The translations under genes and the position numbers were made by a program. The notes beneath the pieces are model-generated. The model was not told the origin of the DNA. It ran no database searches and worked only from the letters and a program-made list of their open reading frames with translations. This document shows, piece after piece, positions 34,222-43,474 of a stretch of 64,000 nt of DNA (positions within the stretch are counted from its first letter, which is position 1; each line of letters opens with the position of its first letter). Source of the stretch: Streptomyces sp. D2-8 (GTDB lineage Bacteria > Actinomycetota > Actinomycetes > Streptomycetales > Streptomycetaceae); the NCBI RefSeq assembly GCF_023184515.1, contig NZ_JAAHBP010000031.1:1-64000 (forward strand), in the 5' to 3' direction.

Positions 34222-35229
34222 GTGGACCTCAAAGCCGTACGCGCCTTCGTCGCGATCGCCGACTCCGGGCAGTTCCAGAAGGCCGCCGTGGACCTGGCCC
34301 TCACCCAGCAGGCCGTCTCCAAGCGGATCGCCGCGCTGGAGAAGGACCTCGGGGTGCGGCTGCTGGTCCGTACGCCGCGCGGGGCGGAGCTCACCATCGA
34401 CGGGCAGGCCCTGCTGCCGCACGCCCGGGTGCTGCTCCGGGCCGAGGAGCGGGCGACGGCCGCCGTACGGCCCGGGGACCGGGCGCTGCGGGTGGACGTC
34501 GTGGGACGACGGGCCGCCCCCGGCGGGCTGGTGCAGCACTTCCACCGGGCGCACCCGCAGATCGCGTTGGACGTCGTCACGCTGTTCGACGTGGAGACGG
34601 CCGTGACGGCCCTGCGGGACGGGGCCGTCGACGCCACCTTCCGAGCCGTCACCATGCCCGGGCAGCGGCTCCCCGACGGCATCACGGCGACCCCGGTCCT
34701 CGACGAGCCGCTTCAGCTGTGCGTCGGGCCCGGCCACCCGTTCGCCCGGGCCGGCTCGGTGACGACGGCGCAGCTGGCCGGGCACCGGATCTGGATGCCG
34801 GGCAACGTGCCCGGGACCGAGTGGCACGCCTACTACGAGGAACTCGCCGCCGCCTTCGGGCCGGCCATCGACACCATCGGGCCCAACTTCGGCCTCGAGG
34901 CGCTCCTCGACACGATCGCCGGCTCCCCGAACGTGGCGACCTTCCTCAGCGAACGGACCCCGCACGTCTGGCCGGTCGCCCACGACCTGCGGCTCGTCCC
35001 GCTCGTGGACCCGGTCCCGGTCTACCCGCACTCGCTGCTCTGGCGTACGGACAACCCGCACCCCGGCCTGACCGCCCTGCGCGACTACCTGGTCGCGACC
35101 CGGCCCCGGCCGCCGCAGGGCGAGACCTGGCGGCCCTCGTGGGCGGCCCCCGCGGATCCTGTGGTCCCCGCGACACCCGCGGACCCCGCGGCCCCCGCGC
35201 CTACCCGAGCGGCTTCTCCATCAGCGTGA
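34222..35229 (+). CDS. LysR-family transcriptional regulator
   Basis: 335 residues. The N-terminal winged helix reads MDLKAVRAFVAIADSGQFQKAAVDLALTQQAVSKRIAALEKDLGVRLLVR (quoted here for its helix-turn-helix AAVDLALTQQAVSKRI). A periplasmic-binding-like effector domain follows, and a Pro/Ala-rich tail ends the protein. It starts at GTG 34222. TAGGCT at 34208-34213 is a good -10 box and would place the transcript start at or next to the GTG, so a leaderless mRNA is likely. Its last 29 nt overlap the end of the convergent GNAT gene. Confidence 0.92.
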   Translation: MDLKAVRAFVAIADSGQFQKAAVDLALTQQAVSKRIAALEKDLGVRLLVRTPRGAELTIDGQALLPHARVLLRAEERATAAVRPGDRALRVDVVGRRAAPGGLVQHFHRAHPQIALDVVTLFDVETAVTALRDGAVDATFRAVTMPGQRLPDGITATPVLDEPLQLCVGPGHPFARAGSVTTAQLAGHRIWMPGNVPGTEWHAYYEELAAAFGPAIDTIGPNFGLEALLDTIAGSPNVATFLSERTPHVWPVAHDLRLVPLVDPVPVYPHSLLWRTDNPHPGLTALRDYLVATRPRPPQGETWRPSWAAPADPVVPATPADPAAPAPTRAASPSA

Positions 35230-35719
35230 AGGACTTGGGCGGCCCGCCCGGCTGCGGCTTGCCCTCCTTGCGGCCCACGACGCGGTAACCGGCCTGCTGG
35301 TAGTAGGCGTTGAGCTGGGTGTTCGCGGCCAGGCAGTCCAGGCGCACGGAGGTCCGCCCCGCCTCGGCCACGCGGTGTTCCGCAGCCGTCAGCAGCAGCC
35401 GCCCCGTGCCGGGCGCGGCGGCGGTCCGGTCCACCATCAGCCGGTGCACGTACCCGGCCACGGGCGGCTGCGCACCCCAGGCGTCCTCGTCCTCCCACCA
35501 CAGCTCCCAGGCACCCGTGAGACGCCCGCCGGCCTCCGCCAGCCAGACCTCGCCGTGTGCCATGACCCGGCGGAAGTGCGCCTCGTCCAGCTCCCCGGGC
35601 CGCCACTGCCCGGTGATCCCACGGGCCAGCATCCAGCGGGCGGCGTCGTCGCGCAGGCGCACGAGGGCGGCCAGATCGGCCTCGGCGGCAGGGCGGACGC
35701 GGAGGTCGTGCGACGGCAA
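35201..35719 (-). CDS. GNAT-family N-acetyltransferase
   Basis: 172 residues. GNAT core: VRPAAEADLAALVRLRDDAAR, GYVHRLMVDRTAAAPGTGRLLL (acetyl-CoA motif APGTGRLL) and LDCLAANTQLNAYYQQAGYRVVG. It begins 3 nt after the stop of mshD and is probably its operon partner. The tail-to-tail overlap with the LysR gene (35201-35229) means convergent transcripts share 29 bases. Confidence 0.88.
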   Translation of the reverse strand: MPSHDLRVRPAAEADLAALVRLRDDAARWMLARGITGQWRPGELDEAHFRRVMAHGEVWLAEAGGRLTGAWELWWEDEDAWGAQPPVAGYVHRLMVDRTAAAPGTGRLLLTAAEHRVAEAGRTSVRLDCLAANTQLNAYYQQAGYRVVGRKEGKPQPGGPPKSFTLMEKPLG

Positions 35720-35722
35720 GGC

Positions 35723-36649
35723 TCAGGTCTCCGTGCGGTACATCAGGTCCACCTCGTGCGTGGCGAACCCCAGCCGCTCGTACACCGACACCGCCGCCTT
35801 GTTGTCGGCGTCGACGTAGAGCATCGCCGTCGGCAGCCCTTGCCCCGCCAGATGCCGCAGCCCGATCGTGGTCAGGGACTTGCCGAGGCCGCCGCCCTGC
35901 GCGCCGGGGCCGACGCCGAGGACGTAGACCTCGCCCAGGCCCTCCTCGGCGTGGACCTTGGTCCAGTGGAAGCCCACGAGCTCGTCGCCGCGGAAGGCGA
36001 GGAAGAACCCCTCGGGGTCGAACCACGGCTCGGCCTTGCGGTCGTCGAGGTCGCGCTGGGTGAGGGAGCCCTGCTCGGGGTGGTGGGCGAAGGCGGCGGC
36101 GTTCACCGCGAGCCAGGCCGCGTCGTCCTTGCCGGGGACGAAGGGGCGGACCGTGACGCCCTCGGGGAGCACCGGCTCGGGTGCGTCGAAGTCGGTCAAC
36201 GGCCTTCGCATCTGACGCAGTTCACGGAACAGTGTCAGGCCCAGGACCTGGGCGAGATGCCGGGCGGCGGAGTGCCCGCCGTGCGCCCACACCCGCAGCC
36301 GCTTTCCCGACGCGGCCAGCAGCGCGGACCCGAGGGCCCGCCCGTGCCCGTGCCCCCGGTGCCCGGGGTGCACGACCAGCTCGGCGGCCGGCGGCTCCAC
36401 CGGGTCCGTGTCCTCCAACTGGGCATAACCGACAAGTTCCCCGCCGGCGGTGAGCAGCAGATGGGACACGCCCTCCCGCTCCCGGCCACGCAACTGCAAC
36501 CGGCCCTGTTCGGACACCGCCTGCTGCCCGTCGGTCCGGGCCGCCTCGTCGAGCAGTCCGAGCACGGCCTCGGTCTGCTCCGCGGAGAGCGCGGCAAGGG
36601 TCTCGATCGAGCGGGGGCGTCCTGGCCGTACGGTGTCGTCGCTGGTCAT
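35723..36649 (-). CDS. mshD: Mycothiol synthase MshD
   Basis: 308 residues with two GNAT domains. The first contains AELVVHPGHRGHGHGRALGSALL, the second GEVYVLGVGPGAQGGGLGKSLTTIGLRHL and YVDADNKAAVSVYERLGF. This double domain and GFHWTKVH are specific to MshD, which acetylates Cys-GlcN-Ins in the last step of mycothiol synthesis. It starts at ATG 36649; there is no Shine-Dalgarno and TACCCT lies seven bases upstream, so the mRNA is probably leaderless. Confidence 0.94.
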   Translation of the reverse strand: MTSDDTVRPGRPRSIETLAALSAEQTEAVLGLLDEAARTDGQQAVSEQGRLQLRGREREGVSHLLLTAGGELVGYAQLEDTDPVEPPAAELVVHPGHRGHGHGRALGSALLAASGKRLRVWAHGGHSAARHLAQVLGLTLFRELRQMRRPLTDFDAPEPVLPEGVTVRPFVPGKDDAAWLAVNAAAFAHHPEQGSLTQRDLDDRKAEPWFDPEGFFLAFRGDELVGFHWTKVHAEEGLGEVYVLGVGPGAQGGGLGKSLTTIGLRHLAGQGLPTAMLYVDADNKAAVSVYERLGFATHEVDLMYRTET

Positions 36650-36795
36650 GCGTACGAGGGTACGGGGCACCACCGGCAAATCGGCGGCAAAGAAGCAACC
36701 AGGATGTAACCATGAAACACCTGTCGCGCTACGCGCGTTGACTCTAGGCTGCGCCGGACGACATCACTGTCCCAGCAGACCCAACAGGGGGGCGT

Positions 36796-38613
36796 ATGCC
36801 AGCCAGTTCACCGGCGCATCCGGAGCGTCGGAGACGTCGTACCAACCGTGTCCTCGCTCTCGCCGCCGGTGTCGTCACCGTCGGCGCGCTGGCCGCCGCG
36901 GGGCTGCCGGGGTCGGCGACCGCCGGGGAGGACCACCGCAAGGGCGGGCACGGGCCCGGCCGCTACCAGGACGTGCAGCTGCTGTCCTTCAACGACCTGC
37001 ACGGCAACCTGGAGCCGCCGACGGGCTCGTCCGGCCGGGTCACCGAGCATCAGCACGACGGCACCACGAAGACCATCGACGCCGGTGGCGTCGAGTACCT
37101 CGCCACGCATCTGCGCCAGGCCCGCAAGGGCGAGAAGTACTCCATCACGGCCGCCGGCGGCGACATGGTCGGCGCCTCCCCGCTGATCTCCGGGCTGTTC
37201 CACGACGAGCCCACCATCGAGGCGCTGAACAAGCTCGACCTCGACGTCACCTCCGTCGGCAACCACGAGTTCGACGAGGGCGCCAAGGAGCTGGCCCGGC
37301 TGCAGTACGGCGGCTGCCACCCGAAGGACGGCTGCTACGCGGACGAGAAGTTCAAGGGCGCCGACTTCCCCTACCTGGCGGCCAACGTCCTCGACCAGAA
37401 GACGAAGAGGCCGATCCTCAAGCCCTACTGGGTGTGGAAGAAGAACGGCGTCAAGGTCGGCTTCATCGGCGTGACCCTGGAGGGCACCCCGGACATCGTC
37501 TCCGCCGAGGGCGTCAAGGGCCTGTCCTTCAAGGACGAGGTCGAGACGATCAACAAGTACGCCAAGGTGCTCCAGAAGCAGGGCGTGAAGTCGATCGTCG
37601 CGCTCCTCCACGAGGGCGGCTTCCCGGCGTCGACGTCGTACAACTACGACTGTGACTCCCCGGGCGCGGGCGACGGCATCTCCGGCCCGATCGTCGACAT
37701 CGCCAAGAACGTCACGCCGCAGGTGGACGCGCTGGTCACCGGCCACACCCACAACGCGTACGTGTGCAGCATCGACGACCCGGCGGGCAAGCCCCGCATG
37801 GTCACCTCGGCCGCGTCCTTCGGCCGCCTCTACACGGACACCACGCTGACGTACGACCGCAGGACCGGCGACATCGCCCGCACGGCGGTGAAGTCGGCGA
37901 ACCGCGTGGTCACCCGGGACGTCCCCAAGGCGCCCGACATGACCCGGCTGATCAGCAAGTGGAACACGCTGGCCGCGCCCATCGGCAACCGCGCGATCGG
38001 CCACATCTCCGGCGACATCGGCAACACCGGCACCGAGTCCCCGCTCGGCGACCTCGTCGCCGACGCCCAGCTCGCGCACGGCAAGCAGCTCGACCCGGAG
38101 ACCGACCTGGCGCTGATGAACCCGGGCGGTATCCGCGCACCGCTGACCTACGCGGCCAAGGCCGGTGAGGGCGACGGTGTCGTCACCTACGCCGAGGGCT
38201 TCACGGTCCAGCCGTTCGCGAACACCGTGAACCTCCAGGACTTCACGGGCGCGCAGCTCATCCAGGTGCTCAAGGAGCAGGTGACCGGCCCGAACGAGGC
38301 CGCGCCGAAGGTGCTCCAGGTCTCGTCCGGCCTGACCTACACGCTGGACCTCACCAAGTCCGGCGCCGACCGGGTCGTCACCGACTCGATTCTGCTGGAC
38401 GGCAAGGCCATCGACCCGGCGGCCACCTACCGCGTCGCGACGAACAGCTTCCTCGCGGGCGGCGGCGACGGCTTCCCGACCCTCGGCCAGGGCGCGAACG
38501 ACGTCGTCGGCGCCGACGACCTGACCGCACTGGAGCAGTACCTGACGGCCAACTCCTCGGCCGCCGAACCGATCGCCCCGCCGAAGGCGGACCGCATCAC
38601 GATCGTGAAGTAA
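36796..38613 (+). CDS. Secreted 5'-nucleotidase / metallophosphatase
   Basis: 605 residues. A basic N-terminus and hydrophobic segment ending SATAGE make a signal peptide. The calcineurin-like domain has LSFNDLHGN, GGDMVGASP, VGNHEFDEG, LLHEGGF and VTGHTHNAY, all metal ligands present. The C-terminal 5'-nucleotidase domain carries NPGGIRAPL and TNSFLAGGGDGF. It hydrolyses extracellular nucleotides and releases phosphate. AGGGGGG precedes ATG 36796, and TAGGCT at 36745-36750 is a likely -10. Orthologues in Streptomyces are reported as PhoP-dependent, but I see no clear PHO box here. Confidence 0.95.
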   Translation: MPASSPAHPERRRRRTNRVLALAAGVVTVGALAAAGLPGSATAGEDHRKGGHGPGRYQDVQLLSFNDLHGNLEPPTGSSGRVTEHQHDGTTKTIDAGGVEYLATHLRQARKGEKYSITAAGGDMVGASPLISGLFHDEPTIEALNKLDLDVTSVGNHEFDEGAKELARLQYGGCHPKDGCYADEKFKGADFPYLAANVLDQKTKRPILKPYWVWKKNGVKVGFIGVTLEGTPDIVSAEGVKGLSFKDEVETINKYAKVLQKQGVKSIVALLHEGGFPASTSYNYDCDSPGAGDGISGPIVDIAKNVTPQVDALVTGHTHNAYVCSIDDPAGKPRMVTSAASFGRLYTDTTLTYDRRTGDIARTAVKSANRVVTRDVPKAPDMTRLISKWNTLAAPIGNRAIGHISGDIGNTGTESPLGDLVADAQLAHGKQLDPETDLALMNPGGIRAPLTYAAKAGEGDGVVTYAEGFTVQPFANTVNLQDFTGAQLIQVLKEQVTGPNEAAPKVLQVSSGLTYTLDLTKSGADRVVTDSILLDGKAIDPAATYRVATNSFLAGGGDGFPTLGQGANDVVGADDLTALEQYLTANSSAAEPIAPPKADRITIVK

Positions 38614-38671
38614 GTCGCATACCTGGGGTTCAGGTTGCGGGTAGGGGCGGTACGCATGGTCGGATGGCTCG

Positions 38672-39883
38672 ATGCGTACCCCCCACCACCTAGATGCGCA
38701 TCCACGTCCGAACCCGTACGAGGAGCTTGCCGCCCTCGATGACGGGCCTCTGGAGGAGACCCCTGTGGAGGAGTTCCTCACGGAGGAACGCGATGCGGGC
38801 GCCGAGGACGCCTGGGCTCCGCCGGATCACCGCCGCGGCGGCAGGCGGCGCCGGAAGAATCGTTTCGCTGGGTTGCCGCTCGCGGTGAAGGCGGTGGTCG
38901 GCCTGGTCGTCCTCGCCTCGTTCGCCGCCCTCGGCGACCGCTGGGCCGTGCTGTACGCCGAGCACCAGGCCGCGGACACCCTCAAGAACCGCCTCGACCT
39001 GGCCGCGGCCCCGGAAGTCGAGATCGGAGGCTTCCCCTTCCTCACCCAACTCGCCGACAAGCATCTGGACTCGGTGAAGGTGACCGTCCCGGACGTCGCC
39101 GCCGACCGGGTCTCCCTGGCGAAGGTGTCGGCCACGGCCCACGACGTGACGCTGGACGCCGACGGCCTCACCTCCGTACGCGGCGCCCACGTCCCCCGCT
39201 TCGACGGGGACGTCCAGCTGAGCTTCGCCGACCTCAACCGCGAACTCGGCGCCTCCCAGGTGACGTTCACCGGCGAGGGCCGCGACCGGGTCCGGGCGAA
39301 CGGCACCCTGCCGGTGGCCGGGCACAACCTGCGGCTGCGCGCCGAGGCCCGGATCCAGCGGCAGGGCGAGCGGGGCATCGCCACCGAGATCGGCAACATG
39401 CGCCTGGACATCGGCGACCTGGCCACCTACCGGCCCGGCACCCGCGCCTCGGAGGGCCTGCATCTGACCCCCAAGGGGACCTCCGACCTCGCCCGGGAGA
39501 CCCGCAAGGCCAAGGCGCTGCTGTCGGTCCCGGCCATCGTGCAGCGGATGGGCGTGCCCGAGGCGACCGTGCGCGAGGCCCTGACCGACGACGGCAAGCT
39601 CACCGAGCTGACCGGCTCCCCGCGCTTCGCCCGTCAGGCCGCCCGCCTCAACCTCATCGACCTGGCCCTGGAGAACCCCGACGTCATGCGCCGTCTGGGA
39701 CTCGACCCCAACCTGCTCGACTCCCTGTCGGGCCTGACCCGCCCGGTGCTGGCCGACCGGCTGTCGCTGGCGTTCGAACTGCCCGAGCCGGAGCAGGGGG
39801 ACGTGCGGTTGCAGGACGTACGGGTGGAGGAGGACGGCATCCGGGTGCGGGTGTCGGGATCGGGGATCTCGGTCGGCGGCTGA
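38672..39883 (+). CDS. LmeA-like DUF2993 membrane-anchored lipid-binding protein
   Basis: 403 residues. An acidic cytoplasmic tail, RRGGRRRRKNRF, and a membrane helix (AVKAVVGLVVLASFAAL, about 70-87) precede a DUF2993 domain marked by EVEIGGFPFLTQLADKHLDSV. The LmeA family of actinobacteria binds phosphoinositides and assists lipomannan/envelope assembly outside the membrane. ATG 38672 has only a weak ribosome site. A shorter paralogue with the same GFPFLTQ motif lies at 54177-54914. Confidence 0.85.
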   Translation: MRTPHHLDAHPRPNPYEELAALDDGPLEETPVEEFLTEERDAGAEDAWAPPDHRRGGRRRRKNRFAGLPLAVKAVVGLVVLASFAALGDRWAVLYAEHQAADTLKNRLDLAAAPEVEIGGFPFLTQLADKHLDSVKVTVPDVAADRVSLAKVSATAHDVTLDADGLTSVRGAHVPRFDGDVQLSFADLNRELGASQVTFTGEGRDRVRANGTLPVAGHNLRLRAEARIQRQGERGIATEIGNMRLDIGDLATYRPGTRASEGLHLTPKGTSDLARETRKAKALLSVPAIVQRMGVPEATVREALTDDGKLTELTGSPRFARQAARLNLIDLALENPDVMRRLGLDPNLLDSLSGLTRPVLADRLSLAFELPEPEQGDVRLQDVRVEEDGIRVRVSGSGISVGG

Positions 39884-40204
39884 CGGCACCCGGGGCGGCC
39901 GGGCGCGCCGAGGCCGGCCGCGCGGGACGGGCGCGCCCACCGGCTGCCGCTCCGGCCGCACGAGGCCGACCCGCAGGCGGCCCGGCCGGCGGCCGGAGGG
40001 CGGATGACACCGGACGCGGCCCTGCCCCTCCAGGGCACCGCCGGAAACGCCGCCGAAGTCCTCCTGAGCGGCCCTGCCCCGCCGTGAGTGAATCTTTGTG
40101 TGCAGATGTGTTGACCTATGTTCGAGTCCCCTTCTAGTTTCGTGCTCCACTGAGCGGTCCGCCTGCGGGCCGCTCACCCTTGCACGCGCTCAGAAGGGGA
40201 TGTC
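39884..40204. other. Intergenic region before the GH5 gene
   Basis: 321 bases, GC-rich on the left with no supported gene. The right part holds a promoter and a hairpin listed separately. Nothing else is recognisable; no known cellulase-regulator palindrome (TGGGAGCGCTCCCA) is present. Confidence 0.6.
40111..40140 (+). promoter_or_regulatory. Sigma-70-like promoter of the GH5 gene
   Basis: TTGACC at 40111-40116 and TAGTTT at 40135-40140 are separated by 18 bases, close to the vegetative consensus of Streptomyces. Transcription would begin near 40147, giving a 5' leader of about 58 nt that contains a hairpin (GAGCGGTCC with GGGCCGCTC, 40152-40175). Confidence 0.65.
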
Positions 40205-41239
40205 GTGTCACGAAAGAAGAAGAGCGGGACAGCTTGCGCGGGGGCGCTGCTGGCCTGCGTCACGGCATTCGGTGGAGCGCTCGCCTCCCCCGCGGCCGCC
40301 TCTCCCGCCCACCGTCCCGCCACTCCGCCGCCCGTCAGCGACTTCAAGGGCGTCAACTGGGCCGACCCGCGCGACAACTTCGCCCACGACGCGGTCGTGC
40401 CCTCGGGCCTGTCCGCCTCCGACGGCTACGCCACCACCTACGCCAAGTCCAGGGCGGTCATCGGCGGGTTCTCCGAGCTCGGCGCCAACACCGTCCGCCT
40501 CCCGGTCAACCCGGCCTCGGTGAACGGCCCGTTCTGGACGTCCTACCGGGGCGCGATCGACGCCGCGACCGCCAAGGGCTTCAAGGTCATCCTGGGCTAC
40601 TGGGAGGCCGACAACGCCAAGGACGGCAAGATCGACGACCGGGCGTCCTGGGACCGGATGTGGGCGCGCATCACCTCCGCCTACGCCCGCGACTCCAAGG
40701 TGTACTTCGAGCCGATGAACGAGCCGTTCGGCTACACCGCCCAGGAGTGGACCGACATCGCCGCGAAGTGGGTGAGCACCCACGGCAACGTGCCCCGCGA
40801 CCGGATCCTGATCGGCGGGTACAAGTACAGCGAGGACGTCAAGCCGGTGTGCGCCGACCCGCGCCTGAAGGGCACGCGTCTGGCCCTGCACAACTACGGC
40901 TTCTGGCACACCGACTGGACCAGCGTCGACCAGTGGAAGCAGGACTTCAAGAGCCGCATCGGCGACTGCGCCTCGCGCACGATCCTCGACGAGTTCGGCG
41001 CCACCATGACCTCCGGCCTGGACTACAACGGCCCGGTCAACGGCTCCAACGAGGTCGCGTACATCCAGGCCGCGACCGACATCATCCGCGAACTGGGCCT
41101 GGGCTCGGTCTACTGGCCCGGCCTGCGCAGCGGTGACACCTACTCCCTCACCACCCTCCAGGGCACGGGCACGAACCTCAGCCTGACGGTGAACAACCAG
41201 AGCGGCCTGGACCGGCTGCACTGGGCCTGGAAGCGGTAA
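40205..41239 (+). CDS. Secreted glycoside hydrolase family 5 (endoglucanase-like)
   Basis: 344 residues from GTG 40205, with GAAGGGG upstream. The signal peptide ends SPAAASPA. GH5 features: NTVRLPVNPASV, acid/base Glu173 in YFEPMNEPFG, LALHNYGFWH with the conserved His-Asn-Tyr, and nucleophile Glu263 in TILDEFGATM. It probably cuts beta-1,4-glucan or mannan in plant matter. There is no carbohydrate-binding module. It faces a pectin-degrading gene across a shared terminator. Confidence 0.9.
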   Translation: MSRKKKSGTACAGALLACVTAFGGALASPAAASPAHRPATPPPVSDFKGVNWADPRDNFAHDAVVPSGLSASDGYATTYAKSRAVIGGFSELGANTVRLPVNPASVNGPFWTSYRGAIDAATAKGFKVILGYWEADNAKDGKIDDRASWDRMWARITSAYARDSKVYFEPMNEPFGYTAQEWTDIAAKWVSTHGNVPRDRILIGGYKYSEDVKPVCADPRLKGTRLALHNYGFWHTDWTSVDQWKQDFKSRIGDCASRTILDEFGATMTSGLDYNGPVNGSNEVAYIQAATDIIRELGLGSVYWPGLRSGDTYSLTTLQGTGTNLSLTVNNQSGLDRLHWAWKR

Positions 41240-41265
41240 GCCTCCCCACGGGATCACCATGGTGG

Positions 41266-41308
41266 CCCTTCCGGGCCCGGCGCCGCTCGTCAGCCGGACC
41301 CGGAAGGG
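41266..41308. terminator. Bidirectional terminator between GH5 and pectate lyase genes
   Basis: CCCTTCCGGGCCCGGC and GCCGGACCCGGAAGGG pair over 16 bp with one mismatch around an 11-base loop. It sits midway between the two convergent stop codons (41239 and 41315). There are no T-runs; long GC hairpins without them are usual terminators in Streptomyces. Confidence 0.85.
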
Positions 41309-41314
41309 AGCCGT

Positions 41315-43396
41315 TCAGGACGCCGAAGGCGTCCAGCCCGCGAGCCAGTCCGCGACCTCCTGGTTCGCGGCCTGCGCGTCGGTCAGGTGGGGCCGGTTGG
41401 AGTTCGCCGACCCCGCACCCGCGCCGGAGTTCTTGTACTCGGCGAACCGGTCGTCCTTCCAGGAGAACCCGCTCATGTCGGTCCACGGGGTCGACTTGAT
41501 CGCGTTGCTCAGGCTGGTGTTGCGGACCGTGGTCTGCGGATCCAGGGACGCGTCCCCGCCCGCGTGCCAGGGCCGGCCGAGGTAGAAGCTCCCGGCCGAC
41601 ACATCGCCGTTCACGGTGGAGTTGGCGATCAGGATGCCCTTGCGGTTCGCGGCGGTGCTCGGCGCGGTGATGTACCCGGCCGAAGTGCCGTTCCAGCGCT
41701 TCTTCAGCGTGATGACGGACTTGTCGACGACGGCCGTGGCCCGGCCGAAGATGAAGTCGACGTTGCCGATGACGTAGGAGTTGCTGACGTAGACACGGCC
41801 CAGCCGGTCCTTCGCCGCGGTGTCGAGCAGCAGCGTGTCCTGGTCGCCGCTGACGATGATCCCGTCCAGGAACACCTTGTCGGCGGCGGTCCGCAGCGCG
41901 ACGGCCTGGTGGCCGTTCAGGCTCTGGTTCCTCGCCTCGTCGAAGTCGTTGGAGATGGTCAGGTTCCGGGCCTGGAAGTCGTCGGCCTGGACGGCGACGG
42001 TGGCGCTGCCGGAGGTGCCGTACGTGCCGCCGCCGGGCTTCGGCGTACCGGAGGCGTTGTTGTAGACGATCGTCGTGTCCTTGCGGCTGCCGCCGGTGCC
42101 CTGGATGGTGACGTGCGGCTTGTTGGACGGCACCGTCACCAGCTCCCGGTACGTGCCCGGCTTGACCGCGATCACGACCCGCGAGGGGTTGTTCGCCGGT
42201 ACGGCGTTCACGGCGGCCTGCACGGTGCGGTACTGGCCGCTGCCGTCCTGGGCGACGGTGAGGGTGGTAGCGGCCGCGGCCTTGGTGGAGGCCGTGGTGC
42301 CCTTGGCGGAGGCGGTCGTCCCGATGGAGGCGCGGGGCCCGGCACCGGCCTTGAGGACCGACGGGAGGTCGGCGGCCTTGTCGAGCGTGTACGGGTAGTA
42401 GGCCTTCGGGTCGAAGGCGGTCCCGCCGCTCTCGTTGCGCCCGCTGGTGCCGGAGAAGGAGTTCCCGCGCTGGACGACGGCGGCGCCACTGTCCTTGATG
42501 ACCGGGTTCCTGATGCCCTTGAAGAGGGAGTTCTCCAGGACCATCTTGGTCCTGCCGCGCGAGTAGTTCCCGTACGACGACGTGATGTCCGTGCCCGGGA
42601 CATCCTCCAGGAAGTTGTTGTAGAGGTGCGCGTGGGCGGCGTTGTCCGTGGAGGGGTTGCGCTGCTCGGTCTCGCGGATCCAGTTGTGGTGGATCGTGAT
42701 GTCGGTCTTGACGTTCTCGGTCCAGCCGATGCCGAAGGTCTTGTTGTTGTCGCTCAGCTTGTTCCAGGAGACGGTGACGTTCGTGCTGTCCTTGCGGACG
42801 TCGATGAGCCCGTCGGCCATGTGGCGCAGGTCGTTGTGGTCGATCCACACGTGGTGGGCGCCGTCCATCTGGATCGCGTCGAAGTCGTGGTCCTTGTCGT
42901 TCCAGATGCCCTGGTACGCGTCCCGGATGGTCAGGTTCCGGATGATCACGTTGTGCACGCCCTGGCCGAGGAAGAACCCGCCGCCGACGATGTGCCCGGA
43001 AGTCCCCTGACCCACGATGGTCTTGTCGGACCGGACCTTGATCTCTTTGCCGACCGGGTTCATGGTGATGGTCCCGGCGACGACGATGACGTACGGCTCG
43101 GCGGCGGTGGCGTACTTCTCCAGGTCGGCGAGCGTCTTCACCGTGACGGTCTTCCCGCCGCGCCCGCCGTACGTCCCGTTCTGCCCGAGCGAGTTGACGG
43201 AGGCGAACCCGTCGGCGGAGGCGGAGGCCCAGGCCGGGACCGCGGCGGAGGCCTCCTGGGCGGTGGAGCCCAGGACGCCGAGGTCGGTGCCGTAGGCGAA
43301 GGTACCGGCGGCGGTCAGGGCCAGGGGGACCCCGATCGCCAGGGCGGTGCGGCTTCTGCGGTGACGGGGACGGGCCTTGCTACGCGGCTCACTCAT
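41315..43396 (-). CDS. Secreted bifunctional pectate lyase (PL1) - pectin methylesterase (CE8)
   Basis: 693 residues. A basic start and hydrophobic helix (ALAIGVPLALTAAGTFA) form the signal. Residues about 60-375 are PL1: WNDKDHDFDAIQMDGAHHVWIDH, VTVSWNKLSDNNKTF and QRNPSTDNAAHAHLYNN with the catalytic Arg. An Ala/Thr linker (about 380-410) leads to CE8: GHQAVALR, SGDQDTLLLD, GNVDFIFG and YLGRPWHAGG, which give the two Asp, Gln and Arg of the active site. One chain can thus demethylate pectin and cut the product. The fusion is uncommon. Confidence 0.92.
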   Translation of the reverse strand: MSEPRSKARPRHRRSRTALAIGVPLALTAAGTFAYGTDLGVLGSTAQEASAAVPAWASASADGFASVNSLGQNGTYGGRGGKTVTVKTLADLEKYATAAEPYVIVVAGTITMNPVGKEIKVRSDKTIVGQGTSGHIVGGGFFLGQGVHNVIIRNLTIRDAYQGIWNDKDHDFDAIQMDGAHHVWIDHNDLRHMADGLIDVRKDSTNVTVSWNKLSDNNKTFGIGWTENVKTDITIHHNWIRETEQRNPSTDNAAHAHLYNNFLEDVPGTDITSSYGNYSRGRTKMVLENSLFKGIRNPVIKDSGAAVVQRGNSFSGTSGRNESGGTAFDPKAYYPYTLDKAADLPSVLKAGAGPRASIGTTASAKGTTASTKAAAATTLTVAQDGSGQYRTVQAAVNAVPANNPSRVVIAVKPGTYRELVTVPSNKPHVTIQGTGGSRKDTTIVYNNASGTPKPGGGTYGTSGSATVAVQADDFQARNLTISNDFDEARNQSLNGHQAVALRTAADKVFLDGIIVSGDQDTLLLDTAAKDRLGRVYVSNSYVIGNVDFIFGRATAVVDKSVITLKKRWNGTSAGYITAPSTAANRKGILIANSTVNGDVSAGSFYLGRPWHAGGDASLDPQTTVRNTSLSNAIKSTPWTDMSGFSWKDDRFAEYKNSGAGAGSANSNRPHLTDAQAANQEVADWLAGWTPSAS

Positions 43397-43407
43397 ACGG
43401 CGATCCG

Positions 43408-43454
43408 TTCCGTGTGGGGGAATGACCGCTGATCAGTCGCCGCCCCACACGGAA
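43408..43454 (-). promoter_or_regulatory. Leader hairpin before the pectate lyase gene
   Basis: Perfect 12-bp stem (TTCCGTGTGGGG with CCCCACACGGAA) around a 23-base loop, ending 12 nt before the ATG at 43396. In the mRNA the 3' arm carries the GGAA that would be the ribosome site, so it may hide it. It could instead end transcripts from the gene upstream (stop at 43475). Confidence 0.7.
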
Positions 43455-43474
43455 AGGTTGCCGGGGTATCCGGC

